From JAGVSR01 sp963742405 (GTDB lineage: Bacteria > Pseudomonadota > Alphaproteobacteria > Rhizobiales > Hyphomicrobiaceae), in assembly GCA_963742405.1 (NCBI GenBank), contig CAVUMB010000010.1:62001-126000 (forward strand): a stretch of 64,000 bases of DNA, read 5' to 3'. The notes below the pieces were generated by a model, which saw nothing but the letters and a program-made list of their open reading frames with translations, was not told the DNA's origin and made no database searches. The position numbers were made by a program, and so were the translations under genes. Below, piece after piece: positions 43,519 to 53,834 of the stretch. Each line of letters starts with the position of its first letter. The stretch's first letter is position 1.

Positions 43519-43865
43519 GCGGGACCACCTTTCTGTTTTGAGGCCGGGCCGGGCACTCGAAATCGTTGCGCCGTGTCGAGCCGAGCAAGGATTTCAATAT
43601 AGCTGCAGCGCAGCATAACAAAAGAGCAAATATCGCAATGCAGCAAACCATGTTGGTTATGCATTGTATTTACCCTAATGAAGGCGTTTTGCGCTAGCCT
43701 CATTTCTTCAACCGAGGGCATTTGTCCCGAACCGGCCCCAAAGCCGCCCATAACGGCGGGCTTAATGAGGGAACGGAGGGACAACCCGAGCCAAGCGGAT
43801 CAATCCGCGGGCTTCGGACGACGACCCCCGGCCATGACAGGTCAGGTATTCGAGGCGTCAAATCG
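43519..43865. other. Divergent control region between the phasin and dac genes
   Basis: About 350 bases without a gene. It holds the phasin promoter and PhaR-type site (43603), a TGC-rich patch at 43635-43660 (GCAATGCAGCAAACC) that may be a second site, and the leader of the carboxypeptidase gene. Reading is open in frame with that gene from 43722, but the sequence before 43866 lacks a signal peptide or a family match. Confidence 0.6.
43603..43613. promoter_or_regulatory. PhaR-type operator upstream of the phasin gene
   Basis: CTGCAGCGCAG fits CTGC-N3-GCAG, the recognition sequence described for PhaR, the PHA-responsive repressor of phasin genes in Paracoccus and Rhodobacter. On the minus strand a TATATT lies directly downstream, so bound protein would cover the core promoter. 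Confidence 0.65.
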
Positions 43866-45638
43866 GTGCGTTGGAATTCGCAGTTGAGTTTTGCTCGCTT
43901 ACTGTGTGCCGGGCTGGCCATGCTGGCTTGGACCGCAGCCCCGGCATTGGCCGGCGAAAAAGCGTCGGCCATGGTCATCGACGCCAACACGGGCCGGATC
44001 CTGTACGATAAGGCAGGCAGTGAACCCCGGTTTCCTGCGTCCCTCACCAAGATGATGACGCTTTATCTTGCGTTCGAGACAATCGAAGCAGGCCGCTTGA
44101 ATTTTTCGTCCCCCCTGACGGTGAGCGAGCACGCCGCCAACGCGGCACCGTCAAAGCTTGGGCTGGAGAGCGGCTCTGAAATCACGGTTCGTGATGCCAT
44201 CAAGGCTCTGGTTGTGAAATCGGCCAACGATATGGCCATCGCCATGGCCGAAAAAATCAGCGGCAATGAAGAGGCGTTTGCCAAGCTGATGACCAAACGA
44301 GCCCGTCAAATCGGCATGAGCGACACGACATTCCAAAATGCCTCCGGCCTACCCGACCCCGAGCAGGTCACCACAGCGCGCGATATGTTGACCCTCGCCA
44401 TGCGCCTTCAGGATGACTTCCCGCAGCACTATCGTCTGTTTGCAACGCGAGCCTTCTCCTATGGCGGCAAAACCTATCGCACACACAATGCTTTGCTGGG
44501 CCGCTTCCCCGGCGTAGACGGCATCAAGACCGGCTACACCCGCGCCTCGGGCTTCAACCTCGTGTCGTCCTATCGAGCCGGCGGCAAGCATGTCGTCGCC
44601 GCGGTGTTTGGCGGCGCCAGTGCCGGACTTCGCGACGCCCACATGCGCATGCTCCTGGCGCGTGCCATCGATAAAGCATCAACGGAGCGCTCGCGTAAGT
44701 CGGCGCCGCAGCTGATCGCAGAAGCGCAACCGGCCAAACGGCCTGCAGCCAAGGCCGCTGCAAAGCCAGAACCGCGCAGCGCCCCGGCGCCCGCTCCCGT
44801 TGTTGTTGCGGCTGCCGAACCCGCAGCTCTGTCCATCAGTCCACCTTCTGACGCCTTACCGCCAAAACCAACACCGGTCACCGTCGCGCCAACGATCGCA
44901 ATTGCCAAGGTCCGGACCGTTTCCGTTTTGCAGCAAAACGACTCTGTCGAATCGGCCTCACTTCAAATTCGCCCCCCGGCGACGACGACTACGTCGGCGG
45001 CGGCAGACCCAACGGCAGCCGCCGCGCTGAGCTTCGCGGGAACGTCCACCCGGCCAGATTTTGCGGCCCTCAAAGCCGAACTTTTAGCGCGTGCCGCTGA
45101 ATCGTCCGATGCGGATGCGACCCACCCGGCATTGCCGGCGGCAAGTCCCGCTCTTTTTGCCCAACCCACGCCGGATGCGGCAGGCTTGATCGCCGCCAAG
45201 GTCGACCGTGCGCGTCCGCCGTCCACGCTGCAAGCGCAGCTGGCAAGTTTTACCGCCGACCCCGATCCGTTGAACACCACTCCGACAGGCACGAGGCCTG
45301 CTCTCCGGTCAGCCGTCGCCGACATGCCTGCTCCCGTTCCCGTGCCCGTTTCAACGGGCGTCTCGCGCACGTCCGCTGGCCCAGCCCCGACCTCAGGTTT
45401 CCATGTTCAGATCGGTGTTTATAGCTCACCCTCCGACGCCGAGCGTGCGATGGCCAACGCCCGCGAACGAGCCGGCCATGTTCTGGATGACCGGGCACCC
45501 ATTGCCGTCCCGCTTAACAAAGGCGACAAGCAGCTTTATCGCGCACGTTTCGCCGGGTTCGACAGCGCATCGGCCACGAGCGCCTGCAACGAACTGCGCC
45601 GCAATGGGCTCGACTGTTTCGTTGCCCGCCCCAATTAA
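43866..45638 (+). CDS. D-alanyl-D-alanine carboxypeptidase with C-terminal SPOR domain
   Basis: A 590-residue exported penicillin-binding protein. Signal peptide 1-29; S11 peptidase domain with SLTK (59-62, acylated Ser59), SAN (119-121) and KTG (221-223); a Pro/Ala-rich linker of about 240 residues; and a SPOR domain (about 511-590, SGFHVQIGVYSSPSDAERAM) which binds denuded septal glycan. It trims pentapeptides in peptidoglycan, probably at division sites. This domain order is common in Hyphomicrobiales. GTG at 43866 is chosen because it opens at the signal peptide; GAGG is upstream at a somewhat long distance. Confidence 0.93.
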   Translation: MRWNSQLSFARLLCAGLAMLAWTAAPALAGEKASAMVIDANTGRILYDKAGSEPRFPASLTKMMTLYLAFETIEAGRLNFSSPLTVSEHAANAAPSKLGLESGSEITVRDAIKALVVKSANDMAIAMAEKISGNEEAFAKLMTKRARQIGMSDTTFQNASGLPDPEQVTTARDMLTLAMRLQDDFPQHYRLFATRAFSYGGKTYRTHNALLGRFPGVDGIKTGYTRASGFNLVSSYRAGGKHVVAAVFGGASAGLRDAHMRMLLARAIDKASTERSRKSAPQLIAEAQPAKRPAAKAAAKPEPRSAPAPAPVVVAAAEPAALSISPPSDALPPKPTPVTVAPTIAIAKVRTVSVLQQNDSVESASLQIRPPATTTTSAAADPTAAAALSFAGTSTRPDFAALKAELLARAAESSDADATHPALPAASPALFAQPTPDAAGLIAAKVDRARPPSTLQAQLASFTADPDPLNTTPTGTRPALRSAVADMPAPVPVPVSTGVSRTSAGPAPTSGFHVQIGVYSSPSDAERAMANARERAGHVLDDRAPIAVPLNKGDKQLYRARFAGFDSASATSACNELRRNGLDCFVARPN

Positions 45639-45641
45639 GCG

Positions 45642-46376
45642 TCAATCACCGACCAGCAGAGCCTTGGCCTCGTTGATTTTCGACGCAAGATAGTTCGATC
45701 CACCAAGGTCGGGATGCACCTTCTTCATGAGTTCACGGTGCGCGCCGCGGATAGCCTCCGCATCCGATCCTTCGTTCAGGCCCAGAATTTCCAGCGCCTC
45801 CGCCCGCGTCATGCCTCCGGCTCGCGGCGACGAAGTTTGGTGCGCTGAACCTGCATCGTGCGCCGGACCGCCCTGCCGTTCAATATCGTCGCGCCACGTC
45901 GGATGCCGCCGGTCGAGGTAGGCCTCCAGCACTTGTGCCGACTGAGGATCGCTGAAGGCATAGTCTTGCCACAGCAAAACGATGTCAGCCGGCGACAGCG
46001 CCTCGATCTCTTGTCCCGCGAACCGGCCCTTGCGGATCGCGCCGCGGATTGCACCCGTATCGTGATCGAGTTCCATTTCCAAATGATCCGTGAGGATCCG
46101 CGAACCTTGACCACCACTCGGCGTCGACTGTCCCCATCCGCCGCGGCCCCACGGCAGCACCCCGCGTCCCATCAGAAGGCCCCAGCCGGTGAACCCGATA
46201 AGCAGCGCAAAATCAATGCGCCCGCGCAACGCCATCCCCGCAGCAATCGCCATCAGCACCGCACCACCTAAAAAGCGAAGCTGGCGCGCGATAATCGCAG
46301 GATTGGCGTTGGTGAACCCGCGCACGGCGATGAGCCCGGCAACGAGCACGGCCAGCCCCGCGAGGAGATACACCAT
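45642..46376 (-). CDS. Membrane-anchored J-domain protein
   Basis: A 244-residue protein with two or three N-terminal membrane helices (about 2-20, 38-52, 56-72), a middle acidic region (TDHLEMELDHDTGAIRGAIRKG) and a C-terminal J domain with HPD at 221-223 (HRELMKKVHPDLGGSNYLASKINEAKALL). This topology is like DjlA/TIM14-type proteins that recruit DnaK to a membrane. It starts seven bases after the VWA gene upstream, so both are one operon, and converges with the carboxypeptidase gene, stop to stop with three bases between. Confidence 0.87.
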   Translation of the reverse strand: MVYLLAGLAVLVAGLIAVRGFTNANPAIIARQLRFLGGAVLMAIAAGMALRGRIDFALLIGFTGWGLLMGRGVLPWGRGGWGQSTPSGGQGSRILTDHLEMELDHDTGAIRGAIRKGRFAGQEIEALSPADIVLLWQDYAFSDPQSAQVLEAYLDRRHPTWRDDIERQGGPAHDAGSAHQTSSPRAGGMTRAEALEILGLNEGSDAEAIRGAHRELMKKVHPDLGGSNYLASKINEAKALLVGD

Positions 46377-46383
46377 GGTCTTC

Positions 46384-47181
46384 TCACTCCCGCGGTTTCA
46401 TCTGGGCCAGCAGCAGCCGGGCGCCCGTTTCGCCCGATCCCGCACTGAGTGCCAGAAGTGCCTTGCGGCCACCCGATGCGTACACCGCAACCGCCCGGAG
46501 TAACGCGCGCAACTGCTCAGCCGAACCAGCGTCGAAGCGGCACGTGGCCCCTTTCGTCAAGCGCGCGATTTCCGCATAGGCGCGCGTCACATCGGGATTG
46601 CCGCCTTCTTGGAACAGGAAGACAGGCAAGCCAAGAAGACCCAGGGCCCCGGCCTTCGCGCACACGCTGTCGATGTCTTCTTCCATCGCATCGCCGACGA
46701 AAACGACGGCGTTGACCCTTTGCTTGCCGGTCTCTTCTGCGGCATGCGTCAGCACCCGCCCCAACTGCGTCAGCCCGCCCCGGCACGACACGGTCGTCAT
46801 CAGCCGTTGCAATTCGCCCGGATCCGACACCCAGCGCGACGCGCGACACTCGGCCGTGCCACGAAAAAAGACGAGCTGCACATCCAGTCCGCCGATGTCC
46901 TTGACCACAGCGAACATTTCGGACTGCAGCGACAGCGCCATGTCCCACGTCGGCTGCCGGCTCATCGTAGCATCCATTGCAAAGACGAGCCGCCCGCGTT
47001 GCCCAGTGACAGCCGGCGCCATCGTCTTCATTTTTGCAATGAAGTCCTGAACGTCGCCCGCGGTTTTCTGCCTCTGGATGGGCGCGCTCGTGCCGTCGGG
47101 CCGCACAACTGCCCCCTTGTCAGCGGTAGGGGCGCTATCCCGGTTCGGCGTTGGACGCTTGTCCTTTGTGCTCATGATCAT
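46384..47181 (-). CDS. VWA domain protein
   Basis: A 265-residue cytoplasmic protein with a disordered N-terminus (about 1-45) and a von Willebrand factor A domain. The metal-adhesion site is partly degenerate: LVFAMDATMSRQPTW gives D-x-T-x-S, with further sites in VSCRGGLTQLG and FVGDAMEEDID. No transmembrane segment is seen. Ligand unknown. It is coupled to the membrane J-domain gene, so a shared protein-quality or assembly task is possible. An ATG at 47175 is an alternative start; no ribosome binding site decides. Confidence 0.82.
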   Translation of the reverse strand: MIMSTKDKRPTPNRDSAPTADKGAVVRPDGTSAPIQRQKTAGDVQDFIAKMKTMAPAVTGQRGRLVFAMDATMSRQPTWDMALSLQSEMFAVVKDIGGLDVQLVFFRGTAECRASRWVSDPGELQRLMTTVSCRGGLTQLGRVLTHAAEETGKQRVNAVVFVGDAMEEDIDSVCAKAGALGLLGLPVFLFQEGGNPDVTRAYAEIARLTKGATCRFDAGSAEQLRALLRAVAVYASGGRKALLALSAGSGETGARLLLAQMKPRE

Positions 47182-47218
47182 ATTTTGGGGATCGTGCGCC
47201 CCGGCGGCAAGGCCGATC

Positions 47219-50200
47219 TCAACTGTCGTCCTTAACTGCGAGCGTTAGGAGCTGCACATTGCCGCCCGTCGCCGTGATGTCGGTCGTTCGAACCCGTTCG
47301 GTTGCAAACCGTTGCACATATGACGGCCCACCTGCTTTAGGACCGCTACCGGACAAGCCCTCACCGCCGAAAGGCTGCACGCCAGGCACGGCGCCGATCT
47401 GGTTCCGGTTGACATAAAGATTGCCGACGCGCGCTTCCCGCGCCACCTGGTCGGCCACCGCTTCGATCCGGCTATGCAGGCCGAGCGTCAAGCCATATCC
47501 CGACGCATTAATCGCCTCGATGACCTTACCAAGCCCGCCGCGCGAAAAACGGACCACATGCAGGATGGGCCCGAACACTTCACCGGATAAGAAGCGACAG
47601 CCGGTCGATTTCGTAGCATGCCGGCGAAACGTAGGTGCCCGCGCGCACACTCTGCGGCAACGGCAGATCGATCAGTTCTCGCGCCTGATCCTGCATCCGC
47701 AGCTTATGCGTTTCCAGCGCGTCCTGCGCCGCCTCATCGATAACCGGACCGATGTCGGTCTCGAACGTCAGCGGATCGCCGATCTTCAGCGCCGCGATGG
47801 CGCCGGTCAGCATCGGGATGGTCTTGTCGGCGATATCGTCCTGCAGAAACAAAACGCGCGCGGCCGAGCAGCGCTGCCCCGCGCTGTCGAATGCGGAGCG
47901 GACGGCATCGCGTACAATCTGCTCGGGCAGCGCGCTTGAATTGGCAATCATCGCATTCAGACCGCCGGTCTCCGCAATGAATGGCACAATCGGACCCCGC
48001 CGATCTGCGAGCGCCTTTTGAATGGCCCAACCGCTGTCGTTCGAACCTGTAAAGGCCACGCCCTTAATACGGGCGTCCTTGACGAGCGCGGCACCGACAT
48101 CAGCGCCACCGGGCAGAAAATGCAAAACGTTGCCCGGTACGCCGGCTTCATGCAGCAGTTTGATGGCCATCCAGCCGACGATCGGCGTCTGATCTGCCGG
48201 CTTGGCGAGCACCGGATTGCCGGCCGCAAGCGCCGCCGCCACCTGCCCAACGAAGATCGCCAGCGGAAAATTCCACGGCGCAATGCACGCAAACGGCCCG
48301 CGCGCGCGCCACTCGATCGTGCTGATTTCTCCAGTCGTGCTGGTGAGCCCGACTGGCTCGGCAAAGTGTTTACGCGCCTGGAAAGCGTAATAACGCAGAA
48401 AATCCGCCGTTTCGCGAACCTCGGCCAGCGCATTGGGAATGGTTCGCCCCGCTTCCCGAACGAGGACCGCCATCAGCCGCGATCGGTCGCGCTCGATAAG
48501 ATCGGCCGCCTGATCGAGGATTTTTGCCCGCGCCGGACCGCCGACCCGGTCCCAGGCAAAAGCGGCGGCCGTCGCCGCATTGAGCGCGGCATCGATCTGA
48601 GCCGCCGACGCGGGACGCACCGTACCGATCCGTTGACTGCGGTCGTGCGGGCAAAGAACGAGGCTGGCGAGCCCCACACCGGCCTCTACATTTTGGGCAA
48701 CGATAGCGGCGGCTTCATAACTAAGGCCGAGCGCCGCGTTCATTTCCGCCAGCAGTCCCGCCCGAACGACGGAGTTGTCGAGTGCCAGGCCGGCCGAGTT
48801 GCGACGCTCGGGCCAGAACACGTCGCGCGGCTTCACCAGCGGCTTTGCCGCATTTACGCCCCCGGCCCGGTCGCGTTCCGCCTCCTCCACCGGATCACGA
48901 ATGATGCGCGAGATCGGCATTTCGTCGTCAGCCAGACGATTAACGAACGACGTGTTCGCACCATTCTCAAGCAGCCGGCGAACGAGGTAGCCCAACAGAT
49001 CTTCATGATCGCCCACGGGCGCATAGATGCGGCACGGACGGGCCTCACTTATCCCCGGTCCTGCAGTTCCCCCCACGATGGTCTCATAGATCCCTTCACC
49101 CATGCCGTGCAGTCGTTGGAATTCAAACGGCGTATGCCCGCCAGCCACCATCGCCGCCGCAATCGTGTGGGCGTTGTGCGAGGCAAACTGGCAGATGAAT
49201 TGCTCCGGATACGTCAGCATCAGGCGCATGCAGGCCAGATATGAGACGTCGGTGTTGCGTTTGCGCGTGAAGACGGGGTAGTCGGCAAGCCCTCGCTCCT
49301 GCGCCCATTTGATTTCGCTGTCCCAGTAGGCCCCTTTGACCAGACGAATGGGAATACGACGCCCCCGCTCCTCCGCGATCCGCCGTAACCACCGCAACAC
49401 AGGCACTGCACGGCGACCATACGCCTGCACGGCGATCCCAAGGCCGTTCCACAATCCGACAGCCGGATTGGCGAAAGCCTCGCCGAAAATCTTCAGTGTC
49501 GGCTCCAGCCGATCCTGCTCTTCCGCATCGACCGTAAGGCCAAGACCGCGCGACTTGGCGTGGTGCACGAGTGCGTTGAGCCGCGGCAACAGTTCCTTCA
49601 ACAAACGGTCGTCTTGTCCGGCCTCAAAACGCGGATGCAGCGCCGACAACTTCACCGAAATGGACGGGCGTGGGATAATGGCATCAGCGTTGACCGCTTG
49701 TAGCGGCCCCACCGATAGCCCGACCGCGTCGATGGCTGCCACGTACCGCTGAAAATAGCGCTCCGCATCCGCTTCCGACCGCGCCGCTTCGCCCAGCATA
49801 TCGTAGGAAAAGCGATAGCCCTTCTGCTCGTATGATTTCGCCCGTGCGATCGCATCCTCAATGGTGCGGCCTAGCACGAACTGCTCGCCCAAAAGCTTGA
49901 CCGCCTGCCGGATCGCCTGCCGGATAAATGGTTCCCCCGACCGACCCACGAGCCTCTTCAACGCATCGATCGCATTCGACGATTGGCTGTCTTTCAGCTT
50001 GACCAACCGACCGGTCAGCATCAGTCCCCAGGTGGACGCATTGACGAACAAACTGTCGGAATGTCCCCGGTGCTTGTCCCAATTACCGTGCGCAATCTTC
50101 TCCGCGATGAATGCATCCGCCGTCTCGGAATCGGGAATGCGCAGCAAGGCCTCCGCAAGGCACATCAGAATGATGCCTTCGTCGCTCGACAGGCCATATT

Positions 50201-50462
50201 CACGCATGAAAGCGTCGATCCCGCCGTGCTGGGCTTGGCTGGCTCTTGCATCCTGCACCAAGCGTCGGGCGATCTCGGCCGTGCGGCGGCGCTCGTCTTC
50301 GGTATAGACAGCCCGTTCGATCAACCCGCCAACCAGACGATGTTCGTCGATCAGATGGTGCGCTGCGATTTCATCGATCGTCGGCAGCCGTCCAACCGTG
50401 GACCGCACTGCTGCCCCCGCTTCTGCGCCCCCCGTAACCGGTGCCTTGCGTACCGCCACCAT
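47219..50462 (-). pseudogene. putA: Bifunctional proline dehydrogenase/P5C dehydrogenase, one frame change
   Basis: PutA oxidises proline to glutamate in two steps at the membrane. The first frame (from ATG 50462) carries the arm and PRODH barrel, with KGAYWDSEIKWAQERGL and FICQFASHNAHT, and most of the P5C dehydrogenase domain, including the catalytic Cys in DSAGQRCSAARV. It stops at 47580 just after CYEIDRL. The protein continues in another frame with LSGEVFGPILHVVRF to a normal C-terminus, SYVQRFATERVRTTDITATGG, ending at 47219. One single-base change near 47585-47605 explains the break. Joined length (about 1080) fits PutA lacking the DNA-binding domain. It may be a sequence error. Confidence 0.88.
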
Positions 50463-50622
50463 CTTTGCCGGTCCCACCGCTGACGCCCGCGTCGGGCGAT
50501 TCGATCCGGTTTCCAGACTAGCAGATCAGCGCGCGAAATGCGGCATCACACAGCCTCTTGACGCCGGCGCCCGACAACGGTTCTGTTTCAGGCGAATCTC
50601 TCGTTCACGCACTGAGGAACCG

Positions 50623-51471
50623 ATGCCGCCGCCCCGGATCGTCCGTACCGTCAAAGCTTTACGCGCGACCGTTCAGAAGTGGCGCAGCGCCGGCGAGAGC
50701 GTGGCATTGGTGCCGACGATGGGCGCGCTGCACGACGGCCATCTGTCGCTCGTCACCCTTGGCCGGCGCAAGGCAAACCGGACGGTCGTTTCCATCTTCG
50801 TCAACCCGACCCAGTTCGGCCCTGCCGAAGACCTCTCGCGTTATCCGCGCGACGAAACGGGCGACGCCAAGAAACTCGGGGCGGCCGGGGTCGATGTCAT
50901 TTGGGCGCCCGCTGCAGACGAAATGTACAGCAACGGATTTGCAACCACCGTGACACCGATGGGCGCGGCGCTCCCACTCGATGGCGAATTCCGGCCGGGT
51001 CACTTTGCCGGCGTCGCAACCGTTTGCACCAAGCTCTTTTCGCAAGTTGGTCCGGACATCGCGATCTTTGGCGAGAAGGACTACCAACAGCTGTGCGTCA
51101 TCCGCCAAGTGGTGCGCGATCTCAACTTGCCACTGAAGATCGTCGCCGCACCGACCTCGCGCGACCGTGACGGTTTGGCCCGCTCCTCGCGCAACGCTTA
51201 CCTGACGGCGGCCGAGCGCGCGGCCGCCCCTGCTCTCCACCGCGCACTCAAGGGCATCGCGGCCATTGCGGCGACTAGCGGCTTGATCAACAAGGCGATC
51301 GAAGTCGCGACCCATGATTTGCTCGCCGCCGGCTTCGCCAAGATCGATTACCTGACCCTCCGCGACGCGGACACACTGGGCGCCTACGAGCCCAACGTCG
51401 GCCGACCCGGTCGCATACTCGCCGCCGCGTGGCTCGGCTCGACCCGATTGATCGACAATATCGCCATTTAG
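50623..51471 (+). CDS. panC: Pantothenate synthetase
   Basis: A 282-residue PanC that joins pantoate and beta-alanine using ATP, giving vitamin B5 for CoA. PTMGALHDGH (31-40, ATP site with HIGH-like residues), IFVNPTQFGPAEDLSRYPR, FGEKDYQQL and TSRDRDGLARSSRNAYL are all present. ATG at 50623 has GAGGA upstream; the open frame before it overlaps the putA start region on the other strand. No panB or panD is adjacent. Confidence 0.96.
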   Translation: MPPPRIVRTVKALRATVQKWRSAGESVALVPTMGALHDGHLSLVTLGRRKANRTVVSIFVNPTQFGPAEDLSRYPRDETGDAKKLGAAGVDVIWAPAADEMYSNGFATTVTPMGAALPLDGEFRPGHFAGVATVCTKLFSQVGPDIAIFGEKDYQQLCVIRQVVRDLNLPLKIVAAPTSRDRDGLARSSRNAYLTAAERAAAPALHRALKGIAAIAATSGLINKAIEVATHDLLAAGFAKIDYLTLRDADTLGAYEPNVGRPGRILAAAWLGSTRLIDNIAI

Positions 51472-51558
51472 GCCGACGTTGCCGCTACGACCGTGCACGG
51501 GTCTTTAACGCGGCACGGGCATGATGCGGTTCCTTGGCAGATTGGGGACAAGCATCGG

Positions 51559-52044
51559 ATGTTCGAGCGCAACCGCGTCGATAATGCAAACGATCCGACG
51601 GTAGCGATCGAGATCGGCCTCGCCGACGGTACGACCATCACCGGCCGGGCTGCGCTTGGCAAGGGAAAGCCCCTGCATCGCCTGCTCGACGGCGACGAGA
51701 AGTTTCTGTTCGTCGAATGCTTCGAGGGCGAAGCACAGTTCATCGCCAAGTTGGACATCAAGTCCGTTAAGGTGATCCCGACCCAGCGCCCCCGCGCCCT
51801 CACGTTATCTTTGCCCGATGCCACGAGTTTCGATCCGCATCGTCTGCTCGGTGTCGCCAAGGACGTCCCGTGGGACGACGTCCGCGCCGCCTACCATCGC
51901 ATGACGAAGCTGTACCATCCCGACAAATTCGAAAGCGTCGATTTGCCGGACGAGGTGCGCGCTTACCTCGTCGCCATGACGAAGGAGATCAACACCGCGT
52001 TCCGCACGCTGCGCTCGGCGGCCAGCGGTGGCCGCGCCGCTTAG
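51559..52044 (+). CDS. Cytoplasmic J-domain protein
   Basis: A 161-residue protein. Residues 13-72 form a small beta-rich domain (VAIEIGLADGTTITGRAALG, FLFVECFEGEAQFIAK) and residues 90-150 a J domain, FDPHRLLGVAKDVPWDDVRAAY, with HPD at 120-122. Unlike classic DnaJ, the J domain is C-terminal and there is no Gly/Phe region. ATG at 51559 has GGGGAC upstream; GTG at 51493 is in frame but poorly supported. It probably stimulates a DnaK partner on an unknown client. It follows panC by about 90 bases. Confidence 0.82.
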   Translation: MFERNRVDNANDPTVAIEIGLADGTTITGRAALGKGKPLHRLLDGDEKFLFVECFEGEAQFIAKLDIKSVKVIPTQRPRALTLSLPDATSFDPHRLLGVAKDVPWDDVRAAYHRMTKLYHPDKFESVDLPDEVRAYLVAMTKEINTAFRTLRSAASGGRAA

Positions 52045-52113
52045 GCGCACGCAGTCCACGCCTCGGATAAACCTGCTAGTATCCATCCTAGTGCAGCGCT
52101 CCGGGGGGAGAGC

Positions 52114-53394
52114 ATGATGGAACACTTGCAGGGGCTCATCGGCCTCCTCACTATTCCACTGATCGCGTGGCTCTTCAGCGAACGGCGTTCTGCGCTTTCG
52201 CCGGCCGTTATCGCCCGACTTACGGCGGTTTCCGTTGCCATGCAGTTCGTCATCGCCGGCACACTGCTCAACGTTCCTTTTTTACGTAGCCTGTTTGAAT
52301 GGCCAAGCCTTGCCATCAACGCGCTCCAGGCTGCCACGCTCGATGGTGTCCGCCTCGTCTTTGGCCACCTCGCCGGCGGACCGGCACCCTACGATATCGT
52401 ACGACCCGAGCAGAGTTTCACGCTCGCTTTTCAGGCGCTGCCGCTGATCCTTCTCGTGAGTGTTTTATCCAAATTGCTTTATCACTGGGGAATTCTGCAG
52501 CGGGTCGTGCACGCCTTCGCCTGGGCGCTCAATCGCACGATGGCGGTCGACGGTCCCGTTGCAACGGGTGCGGCGGCCAACATTTTCGTCGGAATGGTCG
52601 AAGCCCCTCTACTCGTCAAACCCTACCTGCGCTCCATGAGCAGATCCGGCTTGTTTGCGACCATGACCGTTGGAATGGCCGGCATCGCTGGCACCGTGCT
52701 CGCGCTTTATGCCAGCGTGATCGGCAACAGCGTGCCGGGCGCGGCAGGGCATCTCATCGTCGCCTCCGTGATCAGCGTCCCCGCCGCGCTCCTGATCTCC
52801 GCCCTCATGGTGCCGGGCGAGGACGCCGGCATAAAGCCGCCCGCCGACATCGTTCTCGATGCTGAACCCCAATCAGCTATGGAAGCCATCGCCGAGGGCA
52901 CGCGCGAAGGGATCAATCTCCTCGTCGGCGTCACGGCCATGCTGATCGTGGCCGTGGCCCTGGTCTCGCTCGTCAACATGGCGCTCGCGGCGATTGGTAG
53001 CCCGTTCGGGATTGACCTGACGCTGCAGCGCATGTTGGGATGGATACTCTCTCCGCTCGCCTTCGCCATCGGGATCCCCTGGGCCGAAGCCGCGACCGCC
53101 GGCAGCCTCCTCGGCATCAAGACGATCCTCAACGAATTCGTCGCCTATTTGCAGATGGCCGCCCTGCCGGAGGGCGCACTAACTGATCGCTCACGGCTGA
53201 TCATGACGTATGCCCTTTGTGGATTTGCCAATTTCGGCAGTCTTGGCATCATGCTGGGCGGTCTCATTGCCATGGTCCCCGAACGCCGCGCCGAGATCAC
53301 GGACCTCGGCCTGCGCACGATACTCTCAGGGACGCTGGCGACGCTCCTGACGGCAGCAGTGGTGGGCCTCGTGTCGCCGCTGACCGGCCCCTAG
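52114..53394 (+). CDS. NupC/CNT-type nucleoside transporter
   Basis: A 426-residue membrane protein with about ten membrane segments. It matches the concentrative nucleoside transporter layout: an N-terminal three-helix part, the gate domain (AAANIFVGMVEAPLLVKPYL, MAGIAGTVLALYASVIG), and a C-terminal domain with GIPWAEAATAGSLLGIKTILNEFVAYLQM and YALCGFANFGSLGIMLGG. It should import nucleosides with Na+ or H+. ATG at 52114 has GGGGGAG upstream; ATG at 52117 is adjacent. Followed closely by psiE. Confidence 0.85.
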   Translation: MMEHLQGLIGLLTIPLIAWLFSERRSALSPAVIARLTAVSVAMQFVIAGTLLNVPFLRSLFEWPSLAINALQAATLDGVRLVFGHLAGGPAPYDIVRPEQSFTLAFQALPLILLVSVLSKLLYHWGILQRVVHAFAWALNRTMAVDGPVATGAAANIFVGMVEAPLLVKPYLRSMSRSGLFATMTVGMAGIAGTVLALYASVIGNSVPGAAGHLIVASVISVPAALLISALMVPGEDAGIKPPADIVLDAEPQSAMEAIAEGTREGINLLVGVTAMLIVAVALVSLVNMALAAIGSPFGIDLTLQRMLGWILSPLAFAIGIPWAEAATAGSLLGIKTILNEFVAYLQMAALPEGALTDRSRLIMTYALCGFANFGSLGIMLGGLIAMVPERRAEITDLGLRTILSGTLATLLTAAVVGLVSPLTGP

Positions 53395-53429
53395 GAAATA
53401 CTTGAAATGATATCGACGGAGACCTGATC

Positions 53430-53831
53430 ATGGACGTTCCGAAGAACCAATCCCCCAATAACACCATCAGTCGTTTGATCCATTACGCCGAGAACGCCTT
53501 CCTCCTCGTCATCGGACTGTTCACCGTCGTCGCCATGGCGCAAGAAATCTGGATCATCGTTGAGGGCCGCTCCGTCGCCCTCAAGGATCTGCTCCTGATG
53601 TTCATCTATGTCGAGGTGCTGGCCATGGTCGGCGTCTACTACGACAGCAAGAAGATCCCCATCACGCTGCCGCTCTTCATCGCGATAACCGCGCTTGCCC
53701 GACTCGTCATCCTGCAGGGCAAGGACCAGCCACCGGTCAATCTGCTCTATGAGAGCGCTGCGGTTCTGTTGCTTGCCTTGGCGTGTGTTGTCATCACCTA
53801 TAAGCCCGGCAGCAAAAGCGACACCGAATAG
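53430..53831 (+). CDS. PsiE family membrane protein
   Basis: A 133-residue protein with four membrane helices and the PsiE pattern: HYAENAFLLVIGLFTVVAMAQ, LLLMFIYVEVLAMVGVYYDSKKIP, ITALARLVILQGKD. PsiE is a phosphate-starvation-inducible protein of unknown role in E. coli; here no Pho box is evident. It starts 35 bases after the transporter, so co-transcription is likely, and is convergent with the SMI1/KNR4 gene, which ends three bases past its stop. Confidence 0.85.
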   Translation: MDVPKNQSPNNTISRLIHYAENAFLLVIGLFTVVAMAQEIWIIVEGRSVALKDLLLMFIYVEVLAMVGVYYDSKKIPITLPLFIAITALARLVILQGKDQPPVNLLYESAAVLLLALACVVITYKPGSKSDTE

Positions 53832-53834
53832 CAG

